DNA from: Cladobotryum mycophilum
Lineage: Eukaryota; Ascomycota; Sordariomycetes; Hypocreales; Hypocreaceae
Direction of reading: 5' to 3'
DNA: 64,000 bases
Assembly (NCBI GenBank): GCA_036429605.1
Contig: JAVFKD010000015.1
Coordinates: 2,441,421 to 2,505,420 of the forward strand
Below, one piece after another: positions 35,196 through 48,258 of the stretch. Numbering within the stretch: position 1 is the stretch's first letter; every line of letters starts with the position of its first letter. The notes under the pieces were generated by a model. That model searched no databases. It had not been told where the DNA came from and saw only the letters and a list, made by a program, of their open reading frames with translations. The position numbers were made by a program, and so were the translations under genes.

Positions 35196-37223
35196 TTAGT
35201 TGTATAGACCCGTGTCCCAAACGAGCATGTGTCCCGCCCGTCTCCAATCTTCGTTGAAGAAGCCGTTGAAACCTGCCCAAACGCGCTGGAGTTTGAAGCC
35301 CAAGGCCCTACCTTCGGACGTCTGGAGGAATTCTCCCAACCACGGCTCAATACCCTCAAAGCCGATGATGTAACGCGGACGAGGAGTTTTCTCCTCTTCT
35401 CGAGGGAAGAGCTCTGTGCGTAGAAAGTGGATGGGGTCGTCGTAGAAACGATCTGCTTCGTCGCGGTAATTGTCGCGCTCGGGGGTGTTGGGTTGCGTGT
35501 GCAGTGGTGGCTCACAGGTTAGAGCGCGGGCGGAGAGGCCTGGGTATACGAGGTGAGAGCGCCAGGGGGTGGAGTGACAGGGCATGAGGAAGAGGGCAAA
35601 TAGGTCTTCCTGCTGCTCCGGAGGGGGAGCTGTAGTGTGTCGTGTGGGCGAGCTGTACGGCAGCGGGGTGGATGCGTTGGTATTCGGAGCGCAAGAAGGA
35701 GAGGACTGAGAGGGGGGCGGGTTGGTGGAGGAAGGAGAGGTAGCCGGCGAGGAGAACGTTGACACCGAGGGCGGATAGGAGGAGGGGTTTGTTGCGGAGC
35801 TGAGGGCGGCGGGGAGCCGGGGGTTTGGACGTGGGGGTTCTTGCGGAGCTGCGGGTAGATAGGTGAAGAATGAGGCAACTCGGGGAGCGGCGAGGACGTT
35901 GAGAGCGGGGAGTAAGGGGTAGATGAAGCGGACTTCCTTGTGAGAGATGAGTGAGAGGGAAATGACAGTAACGAAGATGGTGTAAGATAGAGTTTTGAGG
36001 GTGTTCTCTTGGTCGGCAGTCTTGGCTGATGGTTTAAAGAGCGATGGGACGGCAAAAGGTAGACTGGTGGTGCAGAGCAGAGGTATGCCCTGGAGAATGT
36101 AATAGTGCCAGGGGTTGCGGCCATAGAAGACGGCGAGGGACTTTGAGATGTTGAAATTGAGCCAGTTGTAAGGGGGAAAGTCCAGAATCCAAAGTACATT
36201 CGATCAGCGAGTACTGAGAACCCTACAGCCAAGGAGCCGCAAAGAAGAGCTTCTCTGAAGAGGACGAGGACGGTGGACAAGGTGAGAGGCGAGGCGCCAC
36301 GGAGAGTCACCCTGGTAAGTGTTAGGCCAGCTATGGTGGCCCAGATGAGGACGTTGGTAGGGCGCAATACAACTGCCAGGGCAGCGAGACAGAGCGAAGA
36401 GCGAAGTGGCCATACGGTGCGCAAAACATTGACGGGTTTTGGATTCTCCTTTGTTAGAGCAGGGGCGCTACCGAGGAGTTGCCATGGCCAGTAGTACAAT
36501 GCCATGACAGTGAGGGTTGTCTCGAGGGAGTTTGAGAAAGTCCTTGTGGAGCAGTACCATTGCCACGGACTAAAGAGTTGAAGAAAGAGCTGAAAGGGGG
36601 AGAGGGGTGTGAGTGATGTAAGTTGAGATTTTGAGGGAAAGGGAGAGAGACGACTTACAGTGATGAAGGAAACACTGTTGTCGGGGCTGTAGATGCGCAT
36701 GGCGAGTTTCCAGGTAAACCAATCTCCAAGCGCGGCAATGACAGCCTGCAGCACACGAGGCGCAACGATGACGGCAGCAGAGCGGATGAAGCTTTCGGGT
36801 GGAAAGGCGGCGGATAGGCGATCAGCTGCAAGGTAGGCCCCCGAGAAGAGGATGGGGTGAAGCGAGGACCTCAATTGATATTGCCATTCCTTGAAGGTTC
36901 GTGTTAGCAAGATGAAGTCTAAATTGAAGCATGCTATGTTGCATAAAACATTGGGATGCAAGAATTACCCATGTAAGCCAAGCGCCACTTTGGGGACCAA
37001 AGGCAAGCTGCCAAGCGGGCTCAAGGGCTTGGAAGAATTCATCGGGCTGGAAAAAGGTGGCGAGGTACCAGGCATTGATGAGACGGATTAAGATGATGTC
37101 GCGTAGAGTAAAGGTAGAAGAAGGAGATGATGATTTTGATGATTTCGATGGAGAAGAAGAAGAAGAAGACGAGCTTGGTTGGGTGCGCCGGTCTGGAGCG
37201 GGTTTCTGTTTGCGGCCAGCCAT
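35196..37223 (-). CDS. GPI10: GPI mannosyltransferase 3, GPI10/PIG-B (three frame breaks)
   Basis: Three exons on the minus strand, 37223-36969, 36889-36659 and 36589-35196, about 626 residues once the breaks are bridged. A poly-Ser N-terminus precedes the GT-C loop FFQPDEFFQALEPAWQLAFG (about 57-76), then many hydrophobic helices. Conserved GPI10 landmarks are SPWQWYCSTRTFSNSLET, YNWLNFNISKSLAVFYGRNP, SHKEVRFIYPLLP, LRSEYQRIH and FLMPCHSTPWRSHL. The enzyme adds the third mannose to the GPI anchor precursor in the ER lumen and is essential in yeast. Exon 3 changes frame three times: at the G run 36172-36176 (one base missing), within 35819-35837 (one missing) and at 35623-35627 (one extra, or two missing). 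Each break lies at a five-base G/C run, and every segment between them is recognisably GPI10. The gene is therefore probably intact and miscalled, although decay cannot be excluded. Confidence 0.88.
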
Positions 37224-39359
37224 GGCTGTGGTTGTTTGGTGATGTCAAAAAAGGGGAGCGTGTGTGTCTGTCTGTCTGTCCTCTCTGTCTGTTTGGTGTG
37301 GTCACTGCACTACACTGCACTGTGGTGGGAGTGGGTGGCTCCCCCTCCTCACTCTGCATTGGGGGTTGGAGATTCAGGGTCCAGCAGAATTGCCCAATAC
37401 GGAAATCACAATGATTAGCACTTGACATTGATGTAATTACAGACTATAAATTCGAATTTATTCTATTTTCATATGTTTTGTTTTGTTCTGTTTTGTTTGC
37501 TTGATGAGTTCAATCCACATACGGGACATCGTGCACCTCAACCTCCAACCTAATCTCAAATTGAATGGGTCTAGGATTTCTCAAAAGATAACCAATATCC
37601 ATGCATCATCGTCACTCACTCATTCAACCCCCCCGGCTTGACTTGGGCCCCGCATCGGCTCATGTTGGATCGTCACGGGACCAAAAAAAGATGGGCCAAT
37701 GAAGAATGTATCCGTCATCTTGTCTGATAGTCGGTCGACAAGATGCGATGCGATGCGATGCGATGCGATAACCAAGGCAGAGGACGAGCATTGGCATTTC
37801 AGTGACAAATGACTTGTCCCATGTCTTGGTCTGTCTTTTGTTCTTCCTCCTCTATCTCTTTTTTTGCTTTTCTTTCCTTTCCCTTTTTTACTGCAAATGA
37901 ATGGATAACGATACACAAACTGCATGCATGTCTGAAGTTGGATGAATAATATGAGGTTTAGTGCGCTGATGCTGAACAGTCTAGAGACGCACGAGGATGC
38001 AATGCTTGCCGTCCTGGCGATAGTGGAATGAATAATGAAATAAGAATTATTCAACTTGCCTTCACACACACACTCACTCACTCACTCACAGCCTCTTCAA
38101 ATCTAATCAGTCCATCCATACGTAATACGATACCCCCATTGGCTACAAAGGGCACGACGACCGGAAAAAACAGGGATGCCCAAATATCAATATCTTTGAC
38201 ACACCTCCAGACTTTTTGCTCACACGGGCGTCCGGAGTGGAGACGCGCAAGACTCGGCAGTGGGGGTAACCCTGGGAAGCAAAAGTCTCCACGCCCCCCA
38301 AGAACCCACTCCAAAGTCACTCTTCAGGGCCTCGCACCGCTAAAATATACCCGTGGCCCAGCAAAGAGCCGCCCCCGGAACCTCCGTTATAGTGACTGGA
38401 TGTACTCCATAGCACCTAAACGGTCCCTTCACAGCGTCGCGTCCGAGGGCATCTGTTAGGGAGGTCCGTCAGGTCAGCACCCCTAGAATGCCGAAGCCAG
38501 CCGCTTTTCCGGGGGATCCACGAAAGAAGCGGCGAACGGCGGCGTCGGGGGGCGTGTGCCATCCCCCCATCCCAGTTGTCTGCCACTGGATCCATCCATG
38601 TCATGTCATACCACCACCACCACCACCACCACAGGAAAGGACAAGAACAAGACAAAACTGACGGAGGGCGTCTCTTGGTCTCTCTTTTTTGTGCTGCTTG
38701 CTGCTTGCTGCTGCTGCTGCCCACTTTTAACAATCTCGTCTCGCTCACACTTGCACTTAGGGGTATAGCGGCGGCGTATCTCGCTTTTCTGATGGATTGC
38801 AATCGAGCCCTCAAACTATTTGTCCCAGAAACTGTGGAAACAGGGAAAAACATGGCTTGGCCAAGTCGTCAAGGGCCGAGTATATCTTCTCTGCTCTTCC
38901 GCGGACGGAAGTAGTCAATCAAAAATCCATCCATCATCCCTCCTCCCTCCTCCCTCCTCACCTACACCCAAGCCAACCAGGCCAACCAGGCCAACAACAG
39001 AAACATCTGCTGCATCTCCCGTAGGCCATCTAAACCAATTAGACTCCTCAATCCTTGATTGACCGACTCCGGGCTTGCTTCTGCCACAACGGTACGTCCA
39101 ACCGGCGCCGCCTCTTTGTCAATTCTGATGGATCCGAAAGGCGGTCCGTCCGTCGCCGTCACCCTCGCAATCCCTTTTGTATCCCTCCATCCCTCCTCCT
39201 CCCCCTTCATTCCAATCCTTCCATATCTTCCCTTCACATTCCCTTCCAAAAGCTTATGGATTGATAAGTGAAAAAGACTTCAATCTGACCTGAAACCAGG
39301 ACCAATCATCAAACTTGGACCACTCAATTGCATTCCTCCCTTCATCAACGTCATTCATC
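37224..39359. other. Divergent region GPI10/ornithine aminotransferase
   Basis: About 2.1 kb without a supported gene. It carries TGTC tracts (37265-37290), a five-unit GCGAT repeat (37744-37769), a short ACTC tract (about 38070-38090), ACC triplets (38610-38632), and C/T-rich leader sequence before 39360. Both promoters should lie here. Confidence 0.6.
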
Positions 39360-40871
39360 ATGGCTCCCCACGCAGACAGCGCCTCCTCCCAGGGCGGTGT
39401 CACCTCCAGATACCACGCTGCGTCCACTGACGCTGCCATTACCGCCGAGAACGAGTACGCCGCTCACAACTACCACCCTCTCCCTGTCGTCTTCGCCAAA
39501 GCTCAGGGTGTCAACGTCTGGGACCCAGAGGGCCGCCAGTACCTCGACTTCCTGTCCGCCTATAGTGCCGTTAACCAAGGACACTGCCACCCGGAGCTTG
39601 TCAAGGCTCTGGTCGACCAGGCCAGCCGTCTTACTCTTAGCTCGCGTGCCTTTTACAACGATGTCTTCCCCCGCTGGGCTGAGAAGGTCCGTAGCGTCTT
39701 TGGCTACGATATGGTGCTGCCCATGAACACCGGCGCCGAGGCCGTTGAGACTGCCATCAAGATCGCTCGAAAGTGGGCCTACAAGGTCAAGGGTGTTGAG
39801 CAGGGCAAGGCACTGGTCTTTTGCGTTGCTGACAACTTCCACGGACGAACTGTAAGTATCATCAATGTCTTGATTTGCCCATGGTAAATCTCATTCTCCG
39901 TCTTCACACACTTACAATGGTTCATAGATGACTGCCATCTCTCTATCCACAGACCCGGAGTCAAAGGATAACTATGGTCCCTATGTCCCCAACATTGGTG
40001 CTCACAACCCCACCACCGGCAAGGCTATCCGATACAACAACATTGCCGATCTGGAAGAAGTCCTCGAGGCTCACGGCAAAGACACTGCTGCCTTCATTGT
40101 CGAGCCAATCCAGGGCGAGGCCGGTGTTGTTGTCCCCGACGATGACTACCTCGTCAAGGTCCACGAACTGTGCAAGAAGCACAACGTCTTGTTCATCTGC
40201 GACGAGATTCAGACCGGCGTTGGCCGGACAGGCCGGCTCCTCTGCTCTCAGTGGTCCGGCATCAAGCCCGATCTCATCACCCTCGGCAAGGCCATCTCCG
40301 GTGGTATGTACCCCGTCAGCGCCGTCCTCAGCAGCAAGGAGATTATGCTTGTTGTGGAGCCCGGCACTCACGGTTCTACTTACGGCGGTAACCCTCTCGG
40401 CTGTGCTGTGTCCATCCGCGCCCTAGAGATTCTTGAGGAGGAGGACATGACCGCCAAGGCCGAGAGCCTGGGCAACTTCTTCCGAGACGGTATTGTGGCC
40501 CTCAAGTCGCCCCTCGTCAAGACTGTTCGAGGCAAGGGTTTGTTGAATGCTGTTGTCATTGACGAGACAGCTACTTCTGGCCGCACGGCATGGGATCTCT
40601 GCCTGTTGCTCAAGAGCAAGGGTCTCCTGGTAAGTTCTGCTGTCTGCCTAACTAGGCATCTTTGAGCCCATGCGGCCCGCATTGGTGCCTAGATGTCCTC
40701 AAATCCTATTTGCTAACCAGATTTCACCCACAGGCTAAGCCAACACACGGAGACATCATCCGATTCGCTCCTCCCCTGGTCATCACCGAAGCGGAGCTGA
40801 AGAAGGGTCTCAACATCATCGCCGAGGCGCTCAACGAGCTGCCTACCGCACCCAAGTCCGAGGGTCACTAA
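39360..40871 (+). CDS. car2: Ornithine aminotransferase
   Basis: Three exons, 39360-39851, 39928-40629 and 40734-40871, giving 443 residues, a normal length for the family. It is a class III PLP aminotransferase: HNYHPLPVVFAKAQGVNVWD near residue 37, then MNTGAEAVETAIKIARKW, then FICDEIQTGVGRTG (Asp256, the PLP ring partner), then TLGKAISGG with the PLP lysine Lys285. The end is RFAPPLVITEAEL. The segment FLSAYSAVNQGHCHPE is typical of ornithine aminotransferases as opposed to other class III members. It transfers the delta-amino group of ornithine to 2-oxoglutarate, giving glutamate semialdehyde, so it links arginine breakdown to proline and glutamate. No mitochondrial targeting peptide is evident, in line with the cytosolic fungal enzyme. 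Confidence 0.97.
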
Positions 40872-43800
40872 ACTTGGAAGACCACACTACTACATGGGAA
40901 AAGAAGAAGAAGAAGAGGGGAACAGGTCGCATTCGTAGATCCGGCTGCATTGTGAGCGCGAGCTCCAGGGATTTGAACAACGACACGGCGAGAAAGAAGG
41001 GATGATAGTTTTCTTGAATTACGTCGTACTTAGAGATACCCAGGGAATTGCCAGGACCGGTCATGAAGCAGCATTGGATATTTTAGGCGTACTATGGAAA
41101 GGGACAAACAAGAAAAAATGCATGATAGCTGAGAAAACATTGATCATATGGGAACTGAATAGGTTGGGGTGACACGCAGAAAGCAGTCGCCTCGTATGTA
41201 ACATGGGCTCCCAAATAAGGGAAACAGGACAAAGCAAATGATCAAGTATTTTTATGATGTGTCACAACTTTTTTATTTTCATTTTTGAAAGACGTGTTTG
41301 TTGATCAACAGGAATGCAGGAGCTGCACCTTGTACGCCGTGACAGCTGCAATATGACATGTCCTATGCAAGTCCCCATTCGCGCGGCAAGTTGTTTGTTT
41401 GTTTTAGGACTCGGACTTGATACCCATCGCCCGGAGACTTTCCTCTCTCCTACCAGGCAATCATACGGGTCTGATGCATGCATGCATGATGATGATGATC
41501 AGTGACGGGATGGAAAGCCTTGGGTAATCTATTTTGAAGGTTGGAGGGCACGGTACAGTAGGGTACCTACTTGTACAAGAGAGGATGAAGACGGAATACT
41601 GAACATGGCAGGCAGTTAAAGTACTAGGCAAGTGTAATCTCTCTATCTCTATATGCTATGGTAATATCATCCTTGTTTTTGCACTCGTTCCTTTGCATGG
41701 GTTTTCTGGTGATTTTCTATAGATGGTATGAGAAAAAAAATTTGTGGTAGTCTTTAATAATCATCAACCGATCTCGGAATGATGGCCCCCAAAAAAGAAG
41801 AAGAAGAAAAAGAAAGAAGAAGAAAGAAGAAAAAAAAAAAAAAAAGAGGCGTCTTGCTTGGGTTGCGCGCGAACCATGACCCTCGCGCGGCAGAGGGATC
41901 CATGAATGTGAAATGTGTTGCTTCCACACAAACTGGTACTTGCGGATGATTCGAAAAAGGAAAGAAAAGTAAGGTGTGGATGGGCTCCACATGTCTCAGT
42001 TTGGGGCAGAAACATGGGGGCGGGGGAAGGAGTCATCGGGTTCGAAACACACTCCATGAATGAGCCGCGTTTGCGTTCCCCTCTCCCTCCCTCAAGGCTA
42101 AAATTGCAGTGTATCATGCATCGTGAATTTGGGGGAGGGGGGGAAGGGACTAAATTGGATAGGTAGGTTTTTTCATAAGGCGGGGGAGGGATGTGTATTG
42201 ATGGAACTTGGATTGATTCTTTGTTGGAGATTGTAACGTTTCTGCCTGGGCTGAGAGGGGGAGGGGGGAGGAGGGGATACATTGCATCAGAATGGATGGA
42301 GGCCAGGAAAACGGAGTTGACCGTCTTAGTTGGCTTGGGGGGTTTGGTTATCACCTACTATCGTGTAATACTCTCCGTGAATGCAAGTTTACCCAAGTAT
42401 CCAGGTCCTCAGCTAGTAGAGAGGTACTGTCAACCCCCCCCTTCTCGGCTTGTCGCACGGGTTCTTGAGGTCTGTATATCTTTCGAGTATCCGGAATAGA
42501 TTCTGCTGAATAGCGTTGGTGGTTATATTGGGGTTGGATCGGTTGACGCTTGGCGTACTTTACAGCAAATCACGACCATGGCCTTTTTGCTTCCGCTGTG
42601 CTTGGCGATGCAGTAAGTAGATGGTGTAGAGACTGTTGTGGAACTGCTGGTCTGGAATTACCTAGTAGTAATATCATCAGGACATCGAATAATACATGCC
42701 TTTAGAAAGGACTGAGGTGCTGCAAAGTTCACTGGAGCTATGATCATATCGTCGTCATCATCACCGCAGTGTCATAGGTAGTGGCCGTTGAAGAACCAAG
42801 ACATCCTCTTTAAAGAGCCCTTGCGTGGCGCAGTAACGTACATCTACATCCTGTCGAAGGTTGCCTTTGCTTCTATTATGGGCGCTTTTCTTAAATGTGG
42901 AACCTGGGGAAACGTCAAAATGAGGTTATACCCAAACTTTGGCACTGCAGCTCAATATATTTAAAAAGCATGGTGAAAGGCTAATCTGGGCCGGGTTCCT
43001 GCACAGGGGACTGCGAATCACCATCGTCGCCAAGCATATTGAGCCAGGTGAACAATGAAGAAACTGGAGGGATAGAAACTTCCCAGTCAAGATTCCAGAT
43101 CAAGTTTTAGAGTTCCCAGGGCCCCAGGGGAAAGTGAACACGAAACGGACATGGCCAGCACCAATAGCGGAAAGTATGGCGAAAAATAGTGCAAGACTAA
43201 TTTGCCTCAAAGGGGACGGAATGTGATCTGGTCAGGCAAGGAGTGGAAAATAAACACTGGAACGCTGAACATGATGGACGGATTCGTAGCTCTTACGTCT
43301 CTTGGTTTCTGGCGTTTCTGTCTGTATCTCCCGTGTCAGTCGCTTCTCGGGTGTTAGTAATTACCTTGTCATAGGCTTTGATCCAGTGGTCCCCCCCGCG
43401 TGGTCAGGTCAAACAAAGCAAGCCGTGCGTGCAAAAAGACTCCATCTTGAATGGCAATATCATTAAATAAAAATAAAATCGCTCTCCTCTTTACCAACGA
43501 AGCTGACACGGAATAACACACGTGCCCGTCCATCCATTTTCTACTTGGCCTTTTCTTTTTGGACCAACAATGGCGGGGGGCTCTGAGCCACCAATACTAG
43601 TTGTCAGGTGATGGGCAGGAAAGCAAAATATGGGGTATGGCCGGAGAAAAAGACTGAAGCCATGGGGCCAGACGATAGCGCCACGAGCCATTGTCGTGAT
43701 GTCAAGAGGACACCACCAGTGCGCTTCTTTCTAGGCCCTTTGGCGCGGCAATACCGTATTCGTGGAACCGGGCTGTAGGTACGGATACGTTATGCACATA

Positions 43801-46800
43801 GCGTGCCGAGTTGCTCGTGAATGAGCGTTGAGTGAGAGTGAGTGAGGGCGAGGGTGAGACAAGAGGGACTAGAAGAGACTTGGCGGGAGAGAAGAGGAAT
43901 CATGGATCTGGAGCTGCAGAAAGGTGTACATATATGTCTACCTGAGTAAGTACATACCAAACATGTATCAGTTGGGTGCAATACCAATACGCGGGTCGAT
44001 GAGTTTCATATACAGGCACTTCCCATGTACCTACATACAAGACTCAACGAGGCGAAACGCCGCATGCATGCATTCAGGTGAACGCGTTAATTGAAATGCC
44101 AAAGTGAACATGGGATTGGCTGATTCCGCATTCCCGCAGCAAGGGGGAAGGGAAAGCAAATTGGAATTGGCCCAGAGTCAATCAAGATTTCCCACGTAAG
44201 AAATCGACGGGTTGTGCCTGAACATGGCTTGATATTTGCTTGCCTGCATGCATGCATCACAAAAAGTAAGGGTGTACAGAGTAAACACACTTGCATGTAC
44301 TTGGCAAGACTTTTGGCTTCATCCTCCCTTTCTTGCACATACTTGTAAGTACAAGTTATTGCTTCCCCGGAAAAGCATGGTTTCACAGCGTTGTCATGGC
44401 GCCGCGGGGGAAAACAATTAGGCAGGCGAGTGGCTGATGCGCGTTATTGCTGGTGGTGGTGGTGGTGCTGCTGGTGCTGTGTCTGATTGTCTGAGATGAA
44501 GCTGTCGGCCGGTGGCCGGTCTGTGAAATGATGATGTAGGGAAGACGCAACAATCACGGCCTTGTTTGCTGCAATGCAAGGCAGGTCTCAGGGCAGTTTC
44601 GGTGTGTCCTGGGGTGACGGGACCAGTCATCTCTCTTGGTTGTCGCCGCCATGAGAAAACAGTGGACGAGCGAGCGAGGCAGAAACAGAGGAGCCTGGCA
44701 CGGATAGGTTTAGGTACCTAGTCAGATATCAGCTCGTACACACTATATGTCCAGGATGCGCAGTGCACATTCATCCATCCATCCATTATCGGCACGTAAA
44801 TGCAGACACGAGGTGTATGATAGTAGTACATGGACCTTGACGCCGCGATCAAACAGCGTTGATTGACCTACATGCACCATGTAGTCCATGTAGTCAATCC
44901 ATGTATGTAGGTAATTGCAAATGCGGCGCGGCTTTTGTTTTTGTTTGCATGCGTGATCCCTGGAACCCGGTGCATGGGATCAGCCTATGAGGCAGTGCCC
45001 GTCCCAGGTTGCCCTCTCAGCGCTTAGCATCTTCAGTCATGAGAGCCTCCCTGCTGAGAAGAGAGGGAAGAAGAGAACGGCATCAATTGGAAGCGGATGT
45101 CTGCCTATCTACCTAGCGAGGCCAACGATGAAACAGATGGAGGCCCTTTTTTTTCTTCTTTCTTTTTCTTTTCAGGGTCCTGCTACGGGGGCGGTAAACG
45201 CAATGCAGGACGACACATCGGCCCAAGAGCTAAGTCTGCAAGTAGGGCAGCCCATATTCGCTCTCATTGCGACACTGTTGACTGACTGTTTCGTGGTGGG
45301 TGCGTTTGAAAGGACGAGACCGTTGGGTTGGTTGGTTGGTTGGTTGGTTGGTTGGTCGAGATGGTGGTGTGTAGAGATAGATGGAGAGTGCCAGTGCGTC
45401 TGCGTCTGCGGAGACAGGCAAGAGGTAGGTAGTACTGCATTTTGCATGGATGTATTTCGTTATCGCGAGCCCTGCGCTTGCTTATCTTTTATCTTTTGTA
45501 AGATAATGCTGGTTTGATATTGATATTGATATGGATTGATAGGATAAGTCTGAGATAGTGATGCCAAGTTTGCGAAACCGCAATACACAATCTAGGTTCT
45601 TCCGAGCATAATGTAAGCATCAATCATTTTTTACAGTTTCTTTTTTTGCCCTTAGCATTTACAAGTGCTTGTAGCACCCGGGGGGGGGGGGCATGTTAGT
45701 ACTACCTAGTACCGAGTACCTTAGGGAATCAGATGCCGGTAACCTTGGCGATGATGCGAGTATGTCCCAAGGGCACGCCTTTAACCATTCTGTCTTATGC
45801 TCAGGCAAAGTTACGCCATCGCCTCGGCAGACACGACATGCAGCTTTGAAGGGCAGACCATGATTCGAAACAAAACAAAACGAAATAAAACGAAACAGGG
45901 GGCGGGAAAACAGAAACAAGACGGCGTCCTTTGCGAACAAAAAGTTCCCGTTCATTTTTGGAGTCGGTCTGGCGCCATTCATTCATTCACTTCACTCATT
46001 CACTCAAATATGGCCAAGCATGATGACGAGCCCAAAAATAATCCAGCCGGTACCGACAACCCGTCGCAACGCTATGCCCATATTGCCAGTGTACACCCAA
46101 AGTGGAGTGGGTAGAGGAATGTACATACGTACTAGGTATGTACATGCACTCTCTCCCCCGTTATCGCAGCGCTTTATCGCAGCGCTCTAGCCTCTGTTAT
46201 CGTGCACTCGCTGTTGGTCCCGAGTAAAACCCATGCCTTATCGAACTAATACACGCCCTGGCCCATTGCCATTCATAGCGGTGGAGCCGAGAGTGTGTGC
46301 GCGGTGCAGCAGCAGCACCAGCAGCAGCAGGGCATGTGTGCTGTTGGCCTGGCCTGTCTGCTTGCTTGCTTGCTTGCCCGTCTACCCTGCCCGTCTACCC
46401 ACCCCCCTTGTGTATCCTTTCGCCTCGCCTCGTCGTCGTTGTCCGGCCATGGGACATCTACTTGTACATGTAATATGTTCTAAACGACGTACAGACACTC
46501 GGACAGACAGCGCCGCGGGAAGAGGTGCCGGCTGGGGGAAAAGGGCTGGTCAAGTACAGCGTGTTGCCTGCAGGTACCCAGCACCCCGGCTTAGAGCCAA
46601 TACATGTGTACTATTTCGCGGGGAAACTCTCTACTCTCGTTAGCGATGTACTTTGAAGATACCTCTACAGACTGTAGTACTTGGGAAGCTCTCGAGCGTG
46701 AGGAAGTGTGTCTCTTGTCTGAGAGTGTGTGTGTGCCTGTGCGAGGGAGAGAGACGAGACAGCGTGGGGGACCCGCCTGTTAGCGCGACCTGTACTGGAC

Positions 46801-46880
46801 TGGCGCCCCCTGCGGTCGCTGATGCGCTGCGCTGGAGCTGCATCACGAGCCCTCCAGGTCATCAAGGCGTAACTGACTGA
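40872..46880. other. Long gene-poor region upstream of ATG1
   Basis: About 6 kb with no gene I can support. Open frames up to 196 codons are overlapping, low-complexity and driven by repeats such as the GAA/A-rich stretch at 41792-41846. Notable sequence includes a TTGG tetranucleotide tract (about 45325-45355), a run of 12 G at 45680-45691, and palindrome-like TACCTAGTACC words at 41561-41575, 44712-44723 and 45702-45725. Any RNA gene here would need transcript data. Confidence 0.55.
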
Positions 46881-48258
46881 GTGTCAGTGACCAGACCATC
46901 TCCCGACGAGTGTCATATCCATCCATCTTATCGTCATTCCCTCTTCTCGTCTTCTCTTTTTTATTTTCTCTTTTCCCTTTCCTTTCTTTTCCTCTTTTCC
47001 TCCTCTTTCTCCTCTTTCGGCTGCTCTCCTTTTCTTTCTTTTCCTCTTCTTCGTCCATCGTATCCCACCAGGGAAACTATTCACATCCATTACCTACTCA
47101 CTTACCATCATATCCTACGCCTACTTACCTATTTCGCCAGTCCCTCTAGGACTCACTCGCTAGCAAACCAGTTCGCCCCCCGAACGGACCCCATTCTCGT
47201 TTGCGTTGTGTCGTCTCTACGGTGGCGCTTGTACCTGCGCTGCTGCTGCACTTCCATCTATCTGCCTTTTGCGCCGACCTCGAATCCGTCGTCGACCCCC
47301 CCTCCCTTCTCCTCTCCTTCAGTACTCCCCCAGGACTCCATCTGCATCATTGCATTTGCTGCAGCCTCTGGAGGGAGAAGAAAAAGCCTCCAACGCCAGT
47401 GCCCCGCAAATCACGTCCCAAAGGCGTGGTGACTCTTACTGGCGCATTGTCGAGTCAGAATAAAGGCTGCCTCGTTATCCTGTGGCATCGAGATTGTGCG
47501 TTGTATCGATCCGTACATGATACGTCCCTAACATCCCCAGTTCCCGGTGTCGCTGGAAGCTGGTCGCTGTCGTCCTGCATTGTCTTAGTGTTAGTCACCG
47601 AACCCCCCCCCCCAGTCCTTGTCTCCCCAGTAAGCTTCAATCCAGCTTTCCCGTCCGATCTCAACCAGCAACCCAGGACCCTGCAACGTGCTGCAGCGTG
47701 TCTCTCATCCCTCTCCCTCACACTCACTCACTCTGTCTCTCTGTCTCTCTTCTCTTTCTCCTTTTCCCTTTAACTTCTTAGACGCTTTTCATACTCAAAC
47801 TCTCTTTCATCTCCAACACGGCCGTGCCGTAATTCGAGCTAGTATTCCTTTTATTTTACAAGCTAACCCGTACACCTTAACAGTCAGCTGGGTAACCCGC
47901 CCCCTCGGTCAACCTATCGGATACCTGCCGCATTATCAATATCGACTTATCCGTCCTTGGGGTATTGCGAACACCGCTACACCGACTGCGCATTCTATTG
48001 TAGCCTCTCTACCCTCCCGTGTCTGCCTTATTATCTCGTCTTCGCCTCTTCCTCGCCTCGGTCCCTGACGTATTCCTCCTTCTGCTCTCTCTCTCTCTCT
48101 TCCTCCCTCCCTCCCTCCTCCGCTCTCACCATCTTGCTCTCGCCATCGACTACATGACGACTCGATAACCACCAACGTCTCTCATACTTCACTAGGCCCC
48201 CGGGCTGCGACCGACTTCGGCACTCTTCCTGTCCCCCTCAACACCTAAACAGGAAGCC
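46881..48258 (+). promoter_or_regulatory. Pyrimidine-rich leader of ATG1
   Basis: 1.4 kb of strongly C/T-rich plus-strand sequence runs directly into the ATG1 start, with a run of 11 C at 47603-47613. It contains several ATGs, so if transcribed it would hold upstream open frames or be spliced. The pattern is like the leader of the G-alpha gene. Confidence 0.5.

Noticed and set aside
44987..45517. 176-codon open frame on the plus strand
   Set aside because: It contains the TTGG tetranucleotide tract, has no recognisable domain and lacks coding character.
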